A stretch of DNA of 64,000 nucleotides, from NCBI GenBank assembly GCA_951812925.1, contig OX638368.1, positions 113,731,309 through 113,795,308 on the forward strand, read 5' to 3'. Below the pieces are notes generated by a model, which saw only the letters and a program-made list of their open reading frames with translations, was not told where the DNA came from and ran no database searches. Below, piece after piece: positions 59,216-64,000 of this stretch. Source of the DNA: Calliopum simillimum. Its lineage: Eukaryota; Arthropoda; Insecta; Diptera; Lauxaniidae. The position numbers were made by a program, and so were the translations under genes. The stretch's first letter is position 1; every line of letters begins with the position of its first letter.

Positions 59216-60129
59216 ACAAATTTCGTTGTTTTCATTTTCATAAAATTCTTAATTCACTTTTCTGAAACCCTGAAGTAAAATCCTTAATTTCCTTTCAATT
59301 TTCAAAATGTTAAATTATGTTTAAAAAGAAAAAAACTGCTTTAAAAGTTCGCAGTATTTGAGGGCACATCACGTGCGGCAGCTAAGTACAAATGCAGCAG
59401 GTTCTAAAGTCATCTAAGACAAGAGACAACGTGTAATTCGCATGCCCTCTGTATACGCCCGAACTTAAACAACAAACGAGAACAACAAAAAATGCTTAAG
59501 ATGGAAGGCATTTTTTTGTGCTCCCAACTTGTTAAGCTTGTGCTGCACCTTTACATCTGCAACAAAGCACAACATGTAAAACATTCAATTGAACCAAAAA
59601 CGGAAAAATCTATAAAAACAATCACAACTGGAGCAGCACGGCATTGTACACGATATTTAAATGCTTTGACTCTGCCACTGTCTATATGTCTGTCTGTCTG
59701 TGGCTTATATTTAACTGAAGATGACTACCAGCATTGAACTTAAACCATACAAGCTTAGCTAGAAACTATTAGTGATGTAGTATTTTAAGAAATTATCAAA
59801 AAACCGAATCATTCTATAATGATCTGAGTAATAATGATTTTGTGTGATAAAGTTGTCAAAAAACAAACCGCTTGTTTTGAAAACTCTTCTTTAAACTTTC
59901 GTTATAACTATTCTTCTTTATATATACAATAAATCTATCAATGCATTTTTTAAATACATAACTAAGACAAATTGAGGAACGGATCGTGTTTTTGACTATG
60001 GTGACATATGTTTCGTCTTTCGCCACAAAGACTCATCAGACTTTTGTGCTGTTGTAATTAAGTATAATTATTTTATTTTATTAAATTAATTAATCATAGA
60101 TGAAAAATTGAAAGTTGAAAATCTCTGCG

Positions 60130-60215
60130 TTGAGCAGGAGTTGAACCTAGGGATTCACGCTACATCTCTTAAACGCAGCGTCCAGTTGGCTTAGACCGAT
60201 GCATCGTCGTTGCCC
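60130..60215 (-). ncRNA. tRNA-like / SINE head candidate
   Basis: On the minus strand GGTTCAACTCC (60147-60137) is a perfect Pol III B box. CTAAGCCAACTGG (60194-60182) resembles an A box, 35 bases upstream. An anticodon-arm-like pairing ACGCT/AGCGT lies between. A proper 7-bp acceptor stem was not found, so this is more likely a tRNA-derived SINE or tRNA pseudogene than a working tRNA. Confidence 0.35.
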
Positions 60216-61309
60216 TATGACGAAGTCGACTTTTTGTCAGTTGAGAAAACTTGTAATTCAATTAATGCACCGCCAGCCTACAAATCGTTAGCTTTTATAA
60301 AGAAAGTGCGAAAAAAACAAATAACCAAAATTAATTTTGTAATTTTGGTACCAAATTAAATGCTCACTAGTGAGTTTTATTATTATTTTTTTTTTTTTGA
60401 ATGAGAACTTTTATCTTTAAGCTTTAAATTCAATATTAAGCTTGTTCTCTACGGTTGTTGTTGTTTTTGTTGTCTCCTTGCATGCAATCTTTTTTAAGCT
60501 AACTGGCTGCCCCCTAACAACAAACGTGGTGGGTAGGTCGCTTTTTTTTTTGCTGCTCCGATACCCTCGTGCACACTTTACATGACAGCGAATCTGTAAA
60601 TTCGTTTTTTAAATCATTTATCAATTTTTATATTAATTTTCATGCTGATGTTGGTTCGGTTTTTTCCCTTTTGTCGCTGCTGCTTGCTCACGAGAGATTA
60701 TTGTTGTTGCTTTGAAAAAAAAAAAAACAACAACAACAATAACCAACAACATACAGCAGCAACAGAAACTTGTTGCCAATGTTGTTTGTATGAAGTATGT
60801 TGTTTTATATTTTGCCAACAGCATCAGCTTAACTTTTATTGTTTTTTTTTTTTTTTTGTATTTCTTTATCTAACAATAAGTATCCGCACAGCAGCACCCT
60901 TTGGTAGAGTACCGAAAATTTCGTTTAAGGCATATAGACACTTTAAAAAGCGATTTTAGACGCTGTTCGATTTTTATTGGATGTTTATTAAAAGAGACTG
61001 GACACGATATTGTTCTTCGTTGTGGGGTTTCATCTCTTTGTTTTGCACAAAAAGTTGGGCTAACATTTTATATTTTTTTTTTTGCGATATGAAAAATATT
61101 GAACTTTTCCATAATGCAAGTATTTAGTTGAATTGTAGACTTCCATACGATACTTTCTTATTTTCGATATTATATGTTTTTTGTTATATTGATACCTTTC
61201 GATACATTTATATTCTTTTCGTGTAAATGGATATTTATCGGTTTTTTTTAATTCCAATATGTAGGGTGTAAACAATAAGGTTACGTGATACAGATGATGC
61301 AGGTTTCTC

Positions 61310-62240
61310 ACTTCAAGTTCAATCTTGTCCACACCAAATTCATCCTTTTTCAATCGAAATTCAACTTTTTCCAAATCAGGTTCAACTTTTTCCAAACCAA
61401 TTTAACTTTTTCCACATAAAATTTAACTTTTTCCAAATGAAATTCAACTTTTTCAAGCCAAATTTTTTTCAAATCAAATTCTACTTTTACCAAATCAAAT
61501 TTAACTTTTTCCAAACCAATTTAACTTTTTCCAAATCAAATTCAACTTTTTCCAAACCAATACAACTTATTCCAAATCAAATTCAACTTTTTCCAAACGA
61601 CTTTAACTTTTCCAAATCAAATGGAACTTTTTCCAAACCAATTTAACTTTTCCAAGCCAATTCAACTTTTTCCAAATCAAATTCAACTTTCTCTAAGTCA
61701 ATTTACCTTTTTCCAAATCAAATTCAACTTTTTCCAAGTCAAATTTAACATTTTCCAAACCAATTCAACTTTTTCAAAATCAAATTTAACTTTTTGCAAA
61801 CCAATTCAACTTTTTCTAAATCAAATTCAACTTTTTTCAAATCAAATTCAACTTTTCCAAAACTATTCAACTTTTCCAAATCAAATTTAACTTTTTCCCA
61901 AAAAAATCCACTTTTCCAAACTAATTCAACTTATTCCAAATCAAATTCAACTTTTTCCAAACCACTTTAACTTTTCCCAAATCAAATGGAACTTTTTCCA
62001 AACCAATTAAACTTTTCCCAAATCAATTCAGCTTTTCCCAAATCAAATTCAACTTCTTTTAAGCCAATTTACCTTTTTCCAAATCAAATTCAACTTTTTC
62101 AAAATCAAATTTAACTTTTTGCAAACCAATTTAACTTTTTCCAAATCAAATTCAACTTTTTTCAAATCAAATTCAACTTTTTCCAAATCAAATTCAACTT
62201 TTTCCAAATCATATTCAACTTTTTCCAAATAAAATTCAAT
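61310..62240. repeat. 21-bp tandem repeat, about 43 units
   Basis: TTCAACTTTTTCCAAATCAA(A) and close variants (TTTAACTTTTTCCAAACC) repeat for 0.9 kb. Because 21 is a multiple of three, several frames stay open: plus strand FNFFQIK-type, minus strand EKVEFDL-type heptapeptide repeats. These frames are explained by the array and are not counted as genes. Confidence 0.9.
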
Positions 62241-64000
62241 TACAATTCGCGTTGCCAAAAGCGGGAAATTAAATCCGGTTTTTGGGAGTTTGTGCGTGTT
62301 CTCGCGTAAACAGGAGTACAGAAGTTGCCTACTATTTTCTTAAAGCCAATGCAAAAAAAACAACTTTGATCAAAGTGTGCCGATAAACTTATTTTACTAT
62401 TCAGCCCATTTTATCTAACCTAAACTTCTTAAGAATATAATAAAGTGATTAAATGAGAAAACATTCAAAACTTGAACAAAAGATCTTATATAAATTTTGA
62501 AAATGTTCATAAAGGCCTTGAACTATTACTAACTCCATACTGGTAGCTCACCTTAACTCAATTGAATAATAAGACCAACAAGTTGATTTTTTGTCTTTGT
62601 TTTAGCTTCACCACACACAGCGTTTTTTCGAGACTTTGCTTAGCAAATCGATTAAAATTTTCAGAAGAATTTGGCATCATTATACTCAATACTAATGATA
62701 TTTGAAATTTTAAGCGGAGTTAATGAAAAAATCTGCAACACATCCCACAGAAACAACCATTAACAAGGCAAACATTTCTAATGTTAAAGTTGTTTAGACA
62801 CAGTACTAAACAATCTCTAATCTCAAATCGAAATCTTCGTTAAAAAGAAAAATAACACCCCCACAAATTTAAAAACATAAAAATATACATCAATAAAAAC
62901 TTCAAACTACAAAATGCTGACTGTTTGACTACTCACTACCAATAATCAAAAGCATCTACAATTCCAAAAAAAAAAACGCTCATAAGGAAACCCATAAAAA
63001 TCAGTGCAACCAAAGTGTCTACCAAAGTCAGTCTTTCAATGCAACACCACCACCACCAACAGTCTGAATTTCTCACTTTTTATGCCACATGGCAGGCGGC
63101 GGGAGTTTGTCCAGACGCCAAAGACGAAAATTCAACACTAGCGACAACATGCGGCCTCGTGTGCCGCTTAGCTTCTCAAGTAGTACACATCAGTCGTCGC
63201 GTCGAGTCAACAGCCTGTGCAGCAGATATGTTGCAATCATAATTCGCGCAATACGATTGCAACAACAACAACAATAGCAACAGGAAAATTGCATGTTTAA
63301 ACCCTAGCAGGCATGTGCAAGCCAAATGATAACACTCTCTCGAGCTTAAATTACAGCGCCAAGTTACACTTGAGCACTTTATCGATAATGTGTTTTTTCG
63401 ATTTTTTTTTAATTTTTTTTTTTCAAGTGAAACTAACAGAGATATTGAAATTTTGTTAAACAAGATTATTTTACAATCAGCATTTTTCACAACCTTACAG
63501 CAGCAGCACTGAGTCTGCTCAACTTTGATATCCAAATTCAATTGGTCTGCATTTTGCTTTAGTTTTGGTTTTGGCCGCATTTCAATTTTAATGCCGTTGG
63601 TCATAATTCAAACAATTTGAAGCAGTGGCAGCAAATGCTATAAATTATGGTTTGCGGGTCAAATAGAAGCAAAAACAAAAAAAAAATACTTACAGATCTA
63701 TGTAATGCTGTAAGCAAGCAAAAAACTTCCAAAATAATGATATCAACAAGTTGTAGAAAATGAAAACTGCGCTTGTTGGGTTTATAAATGATGAAAAAAA
63801 AAATCCATGTTTTTTTTTGTTTAAATTTTTCACATGAAATTTTGCACAATGATGCAAAGCTTTTCTTTTTTTTGCTCTAGATTTTAGCGCTTTGTCGGCA
63901 AAGATTTTAGACTTAGATATCGCTGTGTTATTTATGTTTGAAAAGGTGAAATATTTCCTTTTTTTTTAATACATATGATGGAGGCTGAGAAGCACTGAAG

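Larger units (their letters stand above)
40053..64000 (+). other. Intron 5, open-ended (more than 23.9 kb)
   Basis: Starts gtaagt; no acceptor plus coding segment fitting the expected D-R-A-type continuation was recognised before the window ends. Unlisted stretches: 40053-40950 (unique, CGG/GCAGCA patches); 43226-44820 (unique); 48330-49550 (AT-rich, nothing recognised); 50900-53550 (unique AT-rich); 56040-57530 (unique, between two minisatellite blocks); 59216-60120; 60260-61300 (CAA/TTG-rich, nothing recognised); 62250-64000 (unique, CAACAA-rich near 63260). No host gene seen. Confidence 0.65.

Noticed and set aside
61060..62258. Frames of 69-111 codons on both strands
   Set aside because: Explained by the 21-bp tandem repeat.
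63015..63604. Overlapping frames near the right edge
   Set aside because: CAA/CAG-rich low-complexity sequence; no cadherin continuation and no domain recognised.

Overview
The window looks like a stretch of AT-rich insect nuclear DNA, most likely from a higher fly (Diptera, possibly tephritid-like; this is inferred from composition and transposon families, not proven). It is dominated by the 5' part of one large plus-strand gene for a non-classical cadherin. I could place five coding exons: 344-413 (signal peptide), 5012-5190, 11452-11574, 37339-37518 and 39987-40052. All have GT/AG borders and compatible phases, giving 206 continuous codons. They cover the first extracellular cadherin repeat and most of the second. 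The arrangement (LDRD...VSC, DVNDNAP, TPVGTTIF, LDYE) resembles protocadherin-15 / Drosophila Cad99C more than classical cadherins. The exact orthologue is not settled. The gene continues beyond 64000 and no further exon was found after 40052.

The introns are about 4.6, 6.3, 25.8, 2.5 and more than 23.9 kb. They are packed with mobile and repetitive DNA. Class II material includes an internally deleted mariner with intact ends (8660-9583), a second broken mariner (37811-38572), two decayed Tc1/mariner elements of DD37E type (35165-36171 and 49640-50887), elements with long terminal inverted repeats (6801-7641, 23522-24801, 28427-29127, 30233-31043) and several hairpin-like MITEs. Class I material includes a 5'-truncated LINE with an intact 538-codon reverse-transcriptase frame (about 53557-55465), a short LINE 3' end with target-site duplication (20841-21507), and a SINE-like unit (10796-11060). 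Tandem repeats are common: 128-bp, about 140-bp, 74-bp, 523-bp and 21-bp units, several degenerate minisatellites, and a GAT microsatellite of about 55 units.

The most unusual structure is a cluster of three very long palindromes in the last intron (42192-42871, 44827-46250, 46751-48315). Their arms are unrelated in sequence, yet all begin with (C/T)ATTAGG, end with CCTAATG and sit at TA targets. A smaller TA-flanked palindrome (16513-16803) lies in intron 3. Its empty site can be read from a neighbouring tandem-repeat unit. A 24-nt motif is scattered five times through introns 1-3. No rRNA, canonical tRNA or CRISPR array was seen, and no second host gene.
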